From: Bacteroidota bacterium
GTDB taxonomy: Bacteria > Bacteroidota > Bacteroidia > Bacteroidales > Dysgonomonadaceae
DNA: 64,000 nucleotides
NCBI GenBank assembly: GCA_023437305.1
Contig: JAEZGN010000005.1
Coordinates: 67,637 to 131,636 of the forward strand
Direction: 5' to 3'
Shown here: piece by piece, positions 1 to 8,121 of the stretch
Layout: each line of letters starts with the position of its first letter
Position numbering within the stretch: the stretch's first letter is position 1
Made by a program: the position numbers and the translations under genes
Notes under the pieces: model-generated
What the model was told of the DNA's origin: nothing
Database searches by the model: none
The model's input: only the letters and a program-made list of their open reading frames with translations

Positions 1-2710
1 TTTCTACATCTTGTCCGCTATTCCAATCCAACTCATTGATGTATTCGGTTAAATCTTCCTCCTCGTCCATTAAATTGGAATTGGATTTCAGTAGGCTGAT
101 TATCTGCGCCTTAGTCATTTTATGCTTTGTGGGTTTTTGCTGTGTACTATCGGCTACCAAGTTCATTATGTAGTCGTAATCAATTAAAGCAGAAGCAAAC
201 AAAACAAATTCAAAGTCCAATTGTTGAATTTCGAGTGGTGTATTTTCGCCTTCTTTTCGTTGTCTTTCTTGGAATTGTCTTGCCGTTTCGATATAAGAAC
301 TACGGAACTCCTGAAAAGTATCGTTTGGTAGAATAGCTTCAATTTTTGACTTTTGTTCTTCGTTTAAATCGGTATATTGATCAAGTTGTGTTTTAAGTCG
401 TTGAACCTCCTTGAAGTTTTTCACAAATGTAATTTTTGCCGCATCTCCCTTCAAGTTGTATACTTCTTGCGGTTCACTCACCAAATTCTGCTCCTGCATA
501 AAAATGCCCAATGCCTCTACCGCTTTTTTAAACTTATCAATAACCACAGGAGCAGGCTCAACCAGCCAAACTTCACTGGGATTTCCACTACTTTCGCCCG
601 AAAACAAAGAAATGGCTTGATTTACGGCTTCCTGTTGAAAACGAAAATCTAAAATATTACCGTATGGTTTCGTGTCGTTTAACACCCGATTGGTCCGAGA
701 AAAAGCCTGAATTAAACCGTGATATTTTAAATCTTTATCTACATACAATGTGTTTAAGTATTTGCTATCAAAACCAGTAAGCAACATATCCACCACAATA
801 GTAATATCAATTTTATTTTTGTGCGGATAGTCTTTATTACTGTATTTCTGATTTTTAATACGACTTTGAACATCTTGATAATACAAATCAAACTCATTAA
901 TTGTGTGATTTGTACCAAATTGATCATTATAATCGGCAATAATTTCCATCAAAGCTTGCTTTTTTTCTTCCGGATTTTTTTTGTTATCCTCACGCTCTTG
1001 TGCCAAATCTTCCTGTAACTGTTTGATGTCAGCTGCATTCTTCTGGCTTTGTTGGTCTCCTTGTTGAGCAATAAGTTGAGAAGGAGGCGAAAATACGCAG
1101 GCGATATTCAAAGGAACATAATCAATATCATCTTCTTGTTTCTTTTTTTGCACTTTTTTAAAAAGCCTATAATACTCAATGGCATTATTGATAGAAGCAG
1201 TTGCCAATACTGCATTAAACTTTCGCTCGTTAGTAGCTGCATTGTGTTTATCTATAATGGCTTCTACAACTGCTTGTTGTGCAACAGTTTCACCTGGTTT
1301 CGCATTCTGAGACCCTTTGAAATAATCTATATGAAAACGCAATACATTTTTATCTTCGATAGCATGTGTAATTGTATATTCGTGCAACGATTTGTCAAAA
1401 ATATCCTTAGTAGTTTTGTAGGTCTCATATTCTCCTTCACGAATTTTGTATGTAGCGTTATCAGGGAAAATAGGCGTACCTGTAAAGCCAAATAATTGAG
1501 CATTAGGGAAAAACTCTTTTATCGCTTTATGATTGTCGCCAAACTGAGAACGATGGCATTCATCAAAAATAAAGACAATGCGCTTTTTACTCAATGGCTC
1601 CAGACGTTCTTTGTAATTCTTTTTATACGTGCCATCTAAAGCCAGCCCCAGTTTTTGTATGGTGGTAACAATTACCTTATCTGCATAATCTGTAGAAAGT
1701 AGTCGTCTTACCAATGTCTCTGTATTAGTATTCTCTTCTACGCTTCCTTCTTGAAATTTATTGAATTCTTCACGGGTTTGCCTGTCGAGGTCTTTTCTAT
1801 CGACTACAAATAGACATTTTTCAATCTCAGGATTATTTTTCAACAATGTAGAAGCTTTAAAAGAAGTCAACGTCTTACCACTTCCTGTTGTATGCCAAAT
1901 ATATCCATTTCCTCTATTATCATTTATGCAATCTACGATTGCTTTAACTGCATAAATTTGATACGGTCTCATTACAAGTATTTTCTGCTCGCTTTGTACC
2001 AATACCATATACTTGCTAATCATTTCTCCGAGCGTACACTTGGGCAGAAACTTATCAGTAAAATCTTTCAGATGATTGATTTTATTGTTCTTTATATCTG
2101 CTAATTCATACACAGGCAAAAATTGTTCATCTGCATTAAATGCAAAATGCTGATTTTTGTTATTGGCGAAATACAATGTTCTGGTACCATTGCTCACAAT
2201 AAACAATTGTATAAAGCAAAGCAGAGAGTTTGCGTAACCGTTACCCGGCTCATTTTTGTAATCTACTATTTGTTGCATTGCTTTTCGGTGCGAAATATCA
2301 CCTTTTTTCAGTTCAATTTGCACCATAGGCAAGCCGTTGATAAGCAATATAACATCATATCTCTGGAAACTATTCTCTGTATTAATACGCAATTGGTTTA
2401 TGATTTCAAAATCGTTTTTGCACCAATTTTTTATATTTACCAGAGTATAATGCAATGGAGTTCCGTCCTCACGTAAGAAATATTGTTTTTCTCGCAAGAA
2501 TTTTGAAGCCTCAAACACATCAGATTTTATAATATCCTCACGTAATCTTAGAAACTCACTTTCAGACAATCTCACCCGATTGAGTTCTTCAAATTTAGTT
2601 TTGAAATTTTGCTCAAGTGTTTTTCTATCAATTATGTCTGGTCGGTAAACATACTTCAAGTCAACCAGTTGCTTGATTAGATTTTCTTCAGTAAGATATT
2701 CTTTATACAT
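1..2710 (-). CDS. hsdR: Type I restriction enzyme R subunit, 3' end beyond window
   Basis: ATP-dependent translocase/endonuclease subunit of a type I restriction-modification complex. Reading the minus strand from the ATG at 2710 gives about 903 codons open to the window edge with no stop. It begins MYKEYLTEENLIKQLVD, typical of HsdR. A nuclease-type motif (GLPMVQIELKK) lies near the N-terminus, a Walker A (HTTGSGKT) near 1873-1898, and a DEAH-like box (FDECHRS) near 1549-1570 in the same frame, so no net frameshift separates them. The visible end (DWNSGQDVE) belongs to the C-terminal helical region, so only a little should be missing. The start overlaps the upstream XRE gene by 8 bases, suggesting co-transcription. 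hsdM and hsdS are not visible; if present they lie to the left. Probably cargo of the island whose integrase is at 9.5-10.8 kb. Confidence 0.88.
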   Translation of the reverse strand, partial: MYKEYLTEENLIKQLVDLKYVYRPDIIDRKTLEQNFKTKFEELNRVRLSESEFLRLREDIIKSDVFEASKFLREKQYFLREDGTPLHYTLVNIKNWCKNDFEIINQLRINTENSFQRYDVILLINGLPMVQIELKKGDISHRKAMQQIVDYKNEPGNGYANSLLCFIQLFIVSNGTRTLYFANNKNQHFAFNADEQFLPVYELADIKNNKINHLKDFTDKFLPKCTLGEMISKYMVLVQSEQKILVMRPYQIYAVKAIVDCINDNRGNGYIWHTTGSGKTLTSFKASTLLKNNPEIEKCLFVVDRKDLDRQTREEFNKFQEGSVEENTNTETLVRRLLSTDYADKVIVTTIQKLGLALDGTYKKNYKERLEPLSKKRIVFIFDECHRSQFGDNHKAIKEFFPNAQLFGFTGTPIFPDNATYKIREGEYETYKTTKDIFDKSLHEYTITHAIEDKNVLRFHIDYFKGSQNAKPGETVAQQAVVEAIIDKHNAATNERKFNAVLATASINNAIEYYRLFKKVQKKKQEDDIDYVPLNIACVFSPPSQLIAQQGDQQSQKNAADIKQLQEDLAQEREDNKKNPEEKKQALMEIIADYNDQFGTNHTINEFDLYYQDVQSRIKNQKYSNKDYPHKNKIDITIVVDMLLTGFDSKYLNTLYVDKDLKYHGLIQAFSRTNRVLNDTKPYGNILDFRFQQEAVNQAISLFSGESSGNPSEVWLVEPAPVVIDKFKKAVEALGIFMQEQNLVSEPQEVYNLKGDAAKITFVKNFKEVQRLKTQLDQYTDLNEEQKSKIEAILPNDTFQEFRSSYIETARQFQERQRKEGENTPLEIQQLDFEFVLFASALIDYDYIMNLVADSTQQKPTKHKMTKAQIISLLKSNSNLMDEEEDLTEYINELDWNSGQDVE

Positions 2711-2900
2711 TTGTTTTACTTTTGATTAATTCTTTTACATCAATTTGTAAAATATCAGCAATCTCAAATAATACTTCCAAACTCGGCTGTCTCCTATTGC
2801 AAACATAAGAATTGACAATGCTGAAACTCTTGCCAAGCTTTTCGGCAAGCCAAGTTTGCTTAATTCCCTTTTCTTCAAGCACTTCTTTGATCCTATTCAT
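2703..2900 (-). CDS. XRE-family HTH regulator (65 aa)
   Basis: Small single-domain DNA-binding protein. The whole length is one Cro/C1-type helix-turn-helix: IKQTWLAEKLGKSFSIVNSY, then NRRQPSLEVLFEIADIL, the classic HTH_3 pattern including the conserved P-S-L-E turn and the terminal 'IDVKELI'. Its stop overlaps the hsdR start, so it is placed as the leading gene of the restriction operon and could act as a controller (C-protein-like) regulator of it; that role is inferred from position only. A divergent or upstream promoter could lie in the AT-rich 2901-2986 interval, where I found no confident box. Confidence 0.75.
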   Translation of the reverse strand: MNRIKEVLEEKGIKQTWLAEKLGKSFSIVNSYVCNRRQPSLEVLFEIADILQIDVKELIKSKTNV

Positions 2901-2986
2901 TGAAATAACGTTGATAATTGCTCTGTATTATAATACAAAGATATGAAATTTTATGGCATAAAAACCGTTAAATGTAAAATTTGACA

Positions 2987-4288
2987 TCAAATTTTCCTCC
3001 CCCTCCCCACGTTTCTATCCGTCCAATCAATCCCCACACTCCGCTGAAATTCCCTATATTTCAACCGAAACCACTCGATAATATCCACGCCGTCAATGGC
3101 AAGGCGAAGTTTTTCGGGTTGTTTTGGTTCGGGTTCCATTTGTGCTACGGAATGTTCGGTTGAGAATTTTTGTTTGTATTCTGCCGAATACAAACTGCCT
3201 TTGAAACTGACTTTATCGCCCGTCAAAATTCGCTTGGTTAAATCGTCGGAAAATCCGACAAAACGGCACATCCTTTCTATGGAAAGCAGTTCCAGAAGTT
3301 TGGGATAGATTTCGTACACTTTTTTGAGTTCGGCACGAAGCTTATCGATGGTGGTTGTATATTCCTTTTGCAGGGTTTGCATTTCGGTTTTCAGTGAGCG
3401 GTTTTCATCTTTCAGCGTAGTGTTTTCCGATTGCAGTTCTTCGATTTCAGCTTGTTGCTGTTTTGCTTTCGAGTTTCCGAAAAGCGAATTTACGCCTTCC
3501 ACCAGATTTGCGCCCATTTCAGCCTTGGCATTTTTGAATTTCTCTTTACTCACTTCGGATTTTACTTGTGAGAGTTTCTTTTCTGTATCGGTTTGTTTTT
3601 TCAACAGCTCATCAATATTTTCTTTCAGTTGTTCGTTTTTGGCAAACAACTCCCTGTAATATTGTGATGTGCCGATGTGCCGGGCTTCCGAGCCGTTAAT
3701 GCCACGTTGCAAACCGTATTTTGCCATCGTTTCGGCGTAAGTATTTTGATACTCTTTAAGTTTGGTTCGGGTCATCACATCGTCGGCTGAAAGTCGTGAA
3801 GCGTTGGGATTTTTCTTGCGGTAATTCTTCTTTACCTGCGCTTCCGATTTCTTTTTCTTACGTTCGGTGTTAACTATCGGCACTAATGTGGCGTGAATAT
3901 GCGGTGTAGTTTCATCCAAATGTAAAACGGCGGAAACAATGTTTTCTTTGCCGTATGTTTTTCGCAACCATTCCAGGTTGTCATCGCACCAGTCGCCCAA
4001 CCTCCCTTCAGCTTCAATGCGTTTCATATCTTCGTTGCTTCCGGTAAGCAGAATGCGGATGGCACGGACTTGGTTTTTCCCTATTTTGCGTTGTAAGCCG
4101 GCATTGTCCAACCGATGCTGAATGGCTTGGGTTCGGTTATGCACACCATCGGGAAATTCTATCAATTCCCGATTGAGGTACGTGCGTTCAGGGTCGGCAT
4201 TTTTCGGGTTAATGGTTCGTTCGATGTGTGCCGACATAGCGGTGTCCGTTCCGCTTGTTTTTTCTAAATGTAATACGGCGTAGCCCAT
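2987..4288 (-). CDS. MobV-family relaxase (Mob_Pre), plasmid recombination-type
   Basis: 433-aa DNA relaxase that should nick oriT and lead transfer of the island with a helper conjugation system. The N-terminal domain starts MGYAVLHLEKTSGTDTAMSAHIERT and has the MobV metal-binding motif HLDETTPHIHATLVPI near residue 125-140 (H-x-D-x(3)-P-H-x-H). A long coiled coil follows (about 210-330, NEQLKENIDELLKKQ and Leu/Glu-rich heptads). It begins 42 bases after a palindrome-rich non-coding block (4330-4445) that I regard as its oriT. The ATG at 4288 gives the family-typical N-terminus. Base composition appears richer in GC than the 11-60 kb genes, consistent with horizontal transfer. Confidence 0.88.
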   Translation of the reverse strand: MGYAVLHLEKTSGTDTAMSAHIERTINPKNADPERTYLNRELIEFPDGVHNRTQAIQHRLDNAGLQRKIGKNQVRAIRILLTGSNEDMKRIEAEGRLGDWCDDNLEWLRKTYGKENIVSAVLHLDETTPHIHATLVPIVNTERKKKKSEAQVKKNYRKKNPNASRLSADDVMTRTKLKEYQNTYAETMAKYGLQRGINGSEARHIGTSQYYRELFAKNEQLKENIDELLKKQTDTEKKLSQVKSEVSKEKFKNAKAEMGANLVEGVNSLFGNSKAKQQQAEIEELQSENTTLKDENRSLKTEMQTLQKEYTTTIDKLRAELKKVYEIYPKLLELLSIERMCRFVGFSDDLTKRILTGDKVSFKGSLYSAEYKQKFSTEHSVAQMEPEPKQPEKLRLAIDGVDIIEWFRLKYREFQRSVGIDWTDRNVGRGRKI

Positions 4289-4329
4289 AAAATTGAGTTT
4301 GTAAGGTAAGTGAGTTTGTGCGAACTTGG

Positions 4330-4445
4330 GGTGTCCAGAGGGGTTTCCCCTTTGGCTTATTGGGGGATTTTCAAGGTAGCTTTGCGGACTGTTAAGAAAA
4401 TCCCCTAATAAGCTACGGCATTTTCAATAGTGGAAATGCCCTGTG
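4330..4445. other. Candidate oriT of the MobV island
   Basis: The gap between the primase stop (4460) and the relaxase start (4288) is filled with inverted repeats. A 5-bp hairpin AGGGG/CCCCT lies at about 4339-4351. An 18-bp pair, GCTTATTGGGGGATTTTC at 4355-4372 and its near-perfect complement at 4396-4413 (17 of 18), encloses a 23-nt loop. A third hairpin, GGCATTT/AAATGCC, lies at 4417-4440. None is followed by a T-run on the minus strand, so they are not simple terminators. Nested palindromes directly upstream of a Mob_Pre relaxase are what oriT looks like in this family. The nick site cannot be assigned by eye. Confidence 0.5.
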
Positions 4446-4459
4446 TCCATTCCGTGTGG

Positions 4460-5374
4460 TTAGCGTTTGAAACGCTTGCCGATTTTCGGCTTTTGAATTT
4501 CTGTTTCGGTTGTCAGTTTTTTCTGAAATTGCGGTAACTTTTTTCCGCACAAATAATCATTTACATCTTTGTATTCCGCATATTTTTTTGAATAATCAAC
4601 GATGGGAAGTTTGAGATTTTGCAGTTTCTCCAACGCTCGTTTTCCTCCCTCATCGTTATCCAAAAAGGCGTTGATTTGGGTATGCTTCGAGAGAAACGGA
4701 ATGGCTTTTTCTAAATTGGCAATCGAGTTTAATACTACCGCAGAAACATCGGCTTGCCTGGCTTGCAAAGTCAGCAAACTGAGATAGTCCATAAATCCTT
4801 CAAAAAGATGCACGGCTTGCGTTTGGCGGTCGAAAATGCTAATTTCTTTGGGTGGAAGGCAACCCTTGAAATAAGGATTTAAGGTTTCAAATCCGCCTTT
4901 GTCGTTGGGGAAAGCGACGGAAAAATACGATTTTCCATTCAACGTGTAATGTACTTCTTTGCAGTATTGCCGTGCCAATTTTATTGGGATTTTTCGTTGG
5001 TTAAGCAGTTGGTTTAATGCAGGATGATTGAGCGGTTTTATTTCAACTTTCGTCATCGTCTCTGAAACTTCTTGCTGACGAAAAGAAAAAGAGTGAGCTT
5101 GTGGATTAGGAGCGGCTTGTTCGATGGCTTGCAACGCTTCCGAAACGCTGTTTGTTTGATGTAGTTTCATTGCCAAATCAATGATGTTGCCTTTGTCGCC
5201 ACTTCCTAAATCGTGCCATTGGTTGATATTACGGTTTACTTTAAACGACGGCTCTGTTTCGTTTCTGAAAGGCGATTTATACCATAGGTTATGTCCCCGT
5301 TCTTTGTTTGGTTTTATTCCGATACGGTACAAATATTCTTCAATACGGATTTGCTTGGCTTGTTCTGAATTCAT
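4460..5374 (-). CDS. Toprim-domain DNA primase-like protein
   Basis: 304 aa. Residues about 1-75 resemble the N-terminal primase region (GHNLWYKSPFRNETEPSF, then NQWHDLGSGDKGNIIDL), a DnaG/CHC2-like fold without the zinc-binding Cys/His set, as is common in Bacteroidota mobile-element primases. The Toprim catalytic core follows: acidic motif in HLFEGFMDYLSLL (about 187-199) and D-x-D motif in INAFLDNDEGGKRALEKL (about 232-250). The C-terminus is basic (KIGKRFKR). It probably primes replication of the excised circular island together with the RepA-like ATPase encoded next to it. A putative iteron region lies between the two genes. Confidence 0.82.
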   Translation of the reverse strand: MNSEQAKQIRIEEYLYRIGIKPNKERGHNLWYKSPFRNETEPSFKVNRNINQWHDLGSGDKGNIIDLAMKLHQTNSVSEALQAIEQAAPNPQAHSFSFRQQEVSETMTKVEIKPLNHPALNQLLNQRKIPIKLARQYCKEVHYTLNGKSYFSVAFPNDKGGFETLNPYFKGCLPPKEISIFDRQTQAVHLFEGFMDYLSLLTLQARQADVSAVVLNSIANLEKAIPFLSKHTQINAFLDNDEGGKRALEKLQNLKLPIVDYSKKYAEYKDVNDYLCGKKLPQFQKKLTTETEIQKPKIGKRFKR

Positions 5375-5435
5375 TGTTGTAAGGTTTTTAAATTGTGGAT
5401 ATTTTTTCTTTTCGTCAGCGAAAAGTCTTTATATT

Positions 5436-5544
5436 GGTTCAGTATGGTACAGGAATATAGTACCTGAACCGTACCGAACTGATTTATGCCAGTGGTTTGG
5501 TATGGGGTGCCACCATAGACACCCGACTTGTACCGAACCGATTT
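5436..5544. repeat. Cluster of short GGTTC-GGTAC repeats, possible iterons
   Basis: The 171-bp gap between primase and RepA-like genes holds related repeats in both orientations. GTACCGAACTGATTT at 5471-5485 and GTACCGAACCGATTT at 5530-5544 are direct copies differing at one base. GTACCTGAACC at 5460-5470 and the inverse GGTTCAGTATGGTAC at 5436-5450 are related. A hairpin GGTG/CACC lies between them (about 5496-5524). A repeat array flanked by a RepA-like ATPase and a primase suggests a replication origin of the excised element; an operator is the alternative. Confidence 0.4.
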
Positions 5545-5545
5545 G

Positions 5546-6613
5546 TCAGTAATGAAAATTGGGATTAAAAACATACTGCTTGTTGTTGTTTTGGACAATC
5601 ATTCGTTTGTTTTTTAGAAATGTAAGTAGCTTTTTAGCCTTGCCAATGCCGTAAGTAACACCCACGATTTTGGTGTAACTGTTTCGCAAAACTTCTACCA
5701 TTTCGCCATAACCAAAACCGTTTTCGGCTTTTTCAAAAACGAGTTCTAACGCTTGACGATGTTCGCTTTCCAACAATTCGGTGTAATTGAAGTTATTTCT
5801 TCGGGATGTAATTTCGGGCTGATAGTCGGTGTCTAACTTTGGAATATTGATATTGTCCGGTTCGTCGCAAATGCGGAACGCGAATTTTTTAAACGGTTTG
5901 GAGCGGATAAACGATGCCGAAACGATGCTTCGGTCTTCATCCGCGGGATCTTTGGTTATTTGCAGAATGGTTTCGGCTTTGTTGTTGAGTTCCGTACCGA
6001 TGTGTCCGCGACTGTTGTCGTCGCCTTTGTTCAGGTGCAACACGGTTTGGATATGGATTTCCCGTTCGCTTGTCCACTGCATCAAGTCTCCGATGAGCGT
6101 GGTGGCTTGCGTGGCGTTGTTAATGTCGAGCATTAGGTCGCGAATGCCGTCAATGATTACCAATCCTACTCCTTCTATGCTGTAAATGGCTTTTCGGATT
6201 ATTTCGCACCGCACGGCAGGATTGGCAATTTCCCGAAGATGGCTGAAAATCAGGTTTTCGGGCTGACGGTCGAGCGGAAGTCCGGCAAGTTTGAGGATGC
6301 GTTGCAACACTTTTTTGCAGTGAAACGGGCTTTGTTCGGTATCGAAATAGAGAATTTTTCGTTTCCCTTCGGGCAATGATGCCCGGTATTCGAACACTTG
6401 TCCGTTGATTAAAGCGGATGCCACGATTGCCGACACATTGAATGTTTTCTTTGCTTTGGCCTTTCCGGTGGATGCGCTGAAATTGCCCAGCGTGCCGACA
6501 ATGGCGTCGTCCACTTGCAGAATGATGGGCGGAAGCGTGAATTCGTCGGTAACGCGCACGAGCGATTTTTGCCACAGTGCGTCGAGGTCGATTTTGTTGT
6601 TTCGTGTTTCCAT
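5546..6613 (-). CDS. RepA-like AAA/RecA-fold ATPase
   Basis: 355-aa ATPase of the RecA-like type found in Bacteroidota mobilizable islands, probably a replicative helicase or initiator helper for the excised form. A P-loop-like segment sits at about 42-56 (GNFSASTGKAKAKKTF; atypical Walker A but in the usual place). A DTEQS motif (ILYFDTEQSP) and a Walker B (GLVIIDGIRDLM, about 148-159) follow, then an HLNKGDDNSRGHIGTEL segment typical of this family. The C-terminal part is likely winged-helix (ALELVFEKAENGFGYGEMVEVL). It lies in line with the DUF3853 gene upstream (2-bp gap) and the primase downstream. Confidence 0.75.
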   Translation of the reverse strand: METRNNKIDLDALWQKSLVRVTDEFTLPPIILQVDDAIVGTLGNFSASTGKAKAKKTFNVSAIVASALINGQVFEYRASLPEGKRKILYFDTEQSPFHCKKVLQRILKLAGLPLDRQPENLIFSHLREIANPAVRCEIIRKAIYSIEGVGLVIIDGIRDLMLDINNATQATTLIGDLMQWTSEREIHIQTVLHLNKGDDNSRGHIGTELNNKAETILQITKDPADEDRSIVSASFIRSKPFKKFAFRICDEPDNINIPKLDTDYQPEITSRRNNFNYTELLESEHRQALELVFEKAENGFGYGEMVEVLRNSYTKIVGVTYGIGKAKKLLTFLKNKRMIVQNNNKQYVFNPNFHY

Positions 6614-6615
6614 CG

Positions 6616-6930
6616 CTATTTTCGTCCTCCTGTTTTCCGTCCCGCTAATTCGAGAGCAAGTTCCGCATCCACGATGATTTTCCGCCCGATTTGCGTGATG
6701 GCACGGTCAATTTTCCCACTTTTCTTGATGCGGTGCGCCGTGGGCATACTGCACCCGAAAAGTTTTGCTATTCCGGCAATGCCGTACACGTGGCGTTTTT
6801 CGGTTCCGTCGTGTGCGATGGTAGATGTGGTTTGTTGGGCGGTTTTCCCGATGCAGTTTTCTTGCAGATACAGAAATTCTTCGCCCGTCATTTGCCACAA
6901 TGGTTTTTGTTTTAAATTTTGTAAGTCCAT
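6616..6930 (-). CDS. DUF3853-family small DNA-binding protein
   Basis: 104 aa. It resembles the DUF3853 proteins that accompany integrase/primase modules in Bacteroidota islands. The middle contains an excisionase- or MerR-like helix-turn-helix (HVYGIAGIAKLFGCSMPTAH, about 48-67), followed by KSGKIDRAITQIGRKIIVD, a typical wing or beta-strand pair. It probably acts as an excision factor or as a regulator of the replication genes. It is only 2 bp from the RepA-like gene, so they should be co-transcribed. The family name is from memory of the motif and should be confirmed by a profile search. Confidence 0.65.
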   Translation of the reverse strand: MDLQNLKQKPLWQMTGEEFLYLQENCIGKTAQQTTSTIAHDGTEKRHVYGIAGIAKLFGCSMPTAHRIKKSGKIDRAITQIGRKIIVDAELALELAGRKTGGRK

Positions 6931-7120
6931 TATTTTTTCCTTTCATTGTTACGATTTTACAATTTCCTTGTACTTCGGCGGTTGATGTTCGAACAATGCA
7001 AAGGTAAGGGCGGAAGAAAGTGGTAAGGATATGGTGGAAATAAAAATATCCGACTGAATATCAATCGGATATAAAATTATTTTGAGTGGTAAAAGTGGTG
7101 GTTCGGTTAGAGAAACCGTT

Positions 7121-8101
7121 TTAACTGAAAAGCTCTTTTATTTCACGTGCAAATTGTTCCGATTTCCGGCTCGGCACTTCGGAAATAGGTTCTTTGTATT
7201 TTGATTTGTAGTAACTCTCATCAATTTCCAGTTGTTGAAGAATAGATGTCCGCCATTCCGTTTTGTTGTGGGATTTGATGCTTTCGTACATTTTGTAAAT
7301 GAGAAAACAGGCTCGTGTTTTTTCTCCTTGCTTCAATTTTAATATTTTGTCGGTTGCCAGTAAATTGATTGCCGTGTAAAAATCGGTTTCGGAAAGATTT
7401 TCAAAAATGGTGTTATTACAAATTTTGTGGATTTCCGATGCCGTTTTCATATCGAAAAATATTCCTTCAGGCAGGCTGTGAACTGTTTTTGGAATATATT
7501 TTTGAACTATTTCACTTAGCTTTTGGCTCAACGTTAGAATTTTCGGGAAATAATTATCTTGATATTTTTCTGCCGTTTTCCGTGCAACATTCTGTTTTTC
7601 ATACAAGTCGTTCAGTAGTGCCTTTTCTTTATTATATTTTTCGGTCAATGTTTCGTGTTTTTCCCAAAGTCTTTTTTCTTCTTGTTCGGTGTGTTGACGA
7701 AAACCGACAGCATCCAATAAGTTATTTATTTCGCTTAACTCTTTCCAATATTTTTGAGTATTGTGTAATTGGTCGCTGATTTGGGTTTCGTATTGATTGG
7801 CAAAATTATCACAAGTCTTTTCTATGTTCAAGTTTTCAAGTACGATTTTATTCGACGAAATCAGCCTGATATTATTCTGTATTTCAATCGAAAGACTTTC
7901 CGATAAAGTTTTGTGTCGTTCCGGTTTAGCACTCATCGTCAGGTCAATCAGCATTGCTTCAAACGATTGGATATTGTCGAATTGAGTGTAAAAATCGGCA
8001 ACAAATTGTTGTTGAGCAAACTCAATCGAATTTCTGTTTGAAACTTCGGAAATTATCGCGTTTAATTGGGTGTATTGGGGGAGTATGTTGGTTATTTGCA
8101 T
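7121..8101 (-). CDS. Unknown coiled-coil protein (326 aa)
   Basis: I do not recognise a family. The protein is soluble-looking, with no signal peptide or membrane segment. The centre (about 95-195) is strongly helical and charged, with coiled-coil character (TEQEEKRLWEKHETLTEKYN, KALLNDLYEKQNVARKTAEK). The C-terminus (TRACFLIYKMYESIKSHNK) looks like the conserved end of small hypothetical proteins on Bacteroidota islands. It lies between the DUF3853 gene and the DUF4143 ATPase on the same strand, 20 bp downstream of the latter, so it is probably cargo or an accessory factor of the island. Confidence 0.6.
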   Translation of the reverse strand: MQITNILPQYTQLNAIISEVSNRNSIEFAQQQFVADFYTQFDNIQSFEAMLIDLTMSAKPERHKTLSESLSIEIQNNIRLISSNKIVLENLNIEKTCDNFANQYETQISDQLHNTQKYWKELSEINNLLDAVGFRQHTEQEEKRLWEKHETLTEKYNKEKALLNDLYEKQNVARKTAEKYQDNYFPKILTLSQKLSEIVQKYIPKTVHSLPEGIFFDMKTASEIHKICNNTIFENLSETDFYTAINLLATDKILKLKQGEKTRACFLIYKMYESIKSHNKTEWRTSILQQLEIDESYYKSKYKEPISEVPSRKSEQFAREIKELFS

Positions 8102-8121
8102 AAATACTAACTTTTTCCGTG

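Noticed and set aside
1..2710. Short plus-strand frames in the first 2.7 kb as separate genes
   Set aside because: They are antisense to a continuous hsdR frame that carries nuclease, Walker A and DEAH-like motifs in one register.
5371..5598. 75-codon minus-strand frame between primase and RepA-like genes
   Set aside because: It reads through the repeat cluster, overlaps both neighbours and shows no protein-like pattern.
6150..6985. Open frames of 90-156 codons on both strands over the RepA-like and DUF3853 genes
   Set aside because: The GC-richer island genes leave long alternative frames; only the frames with Walker and HTH motifs are family-like.
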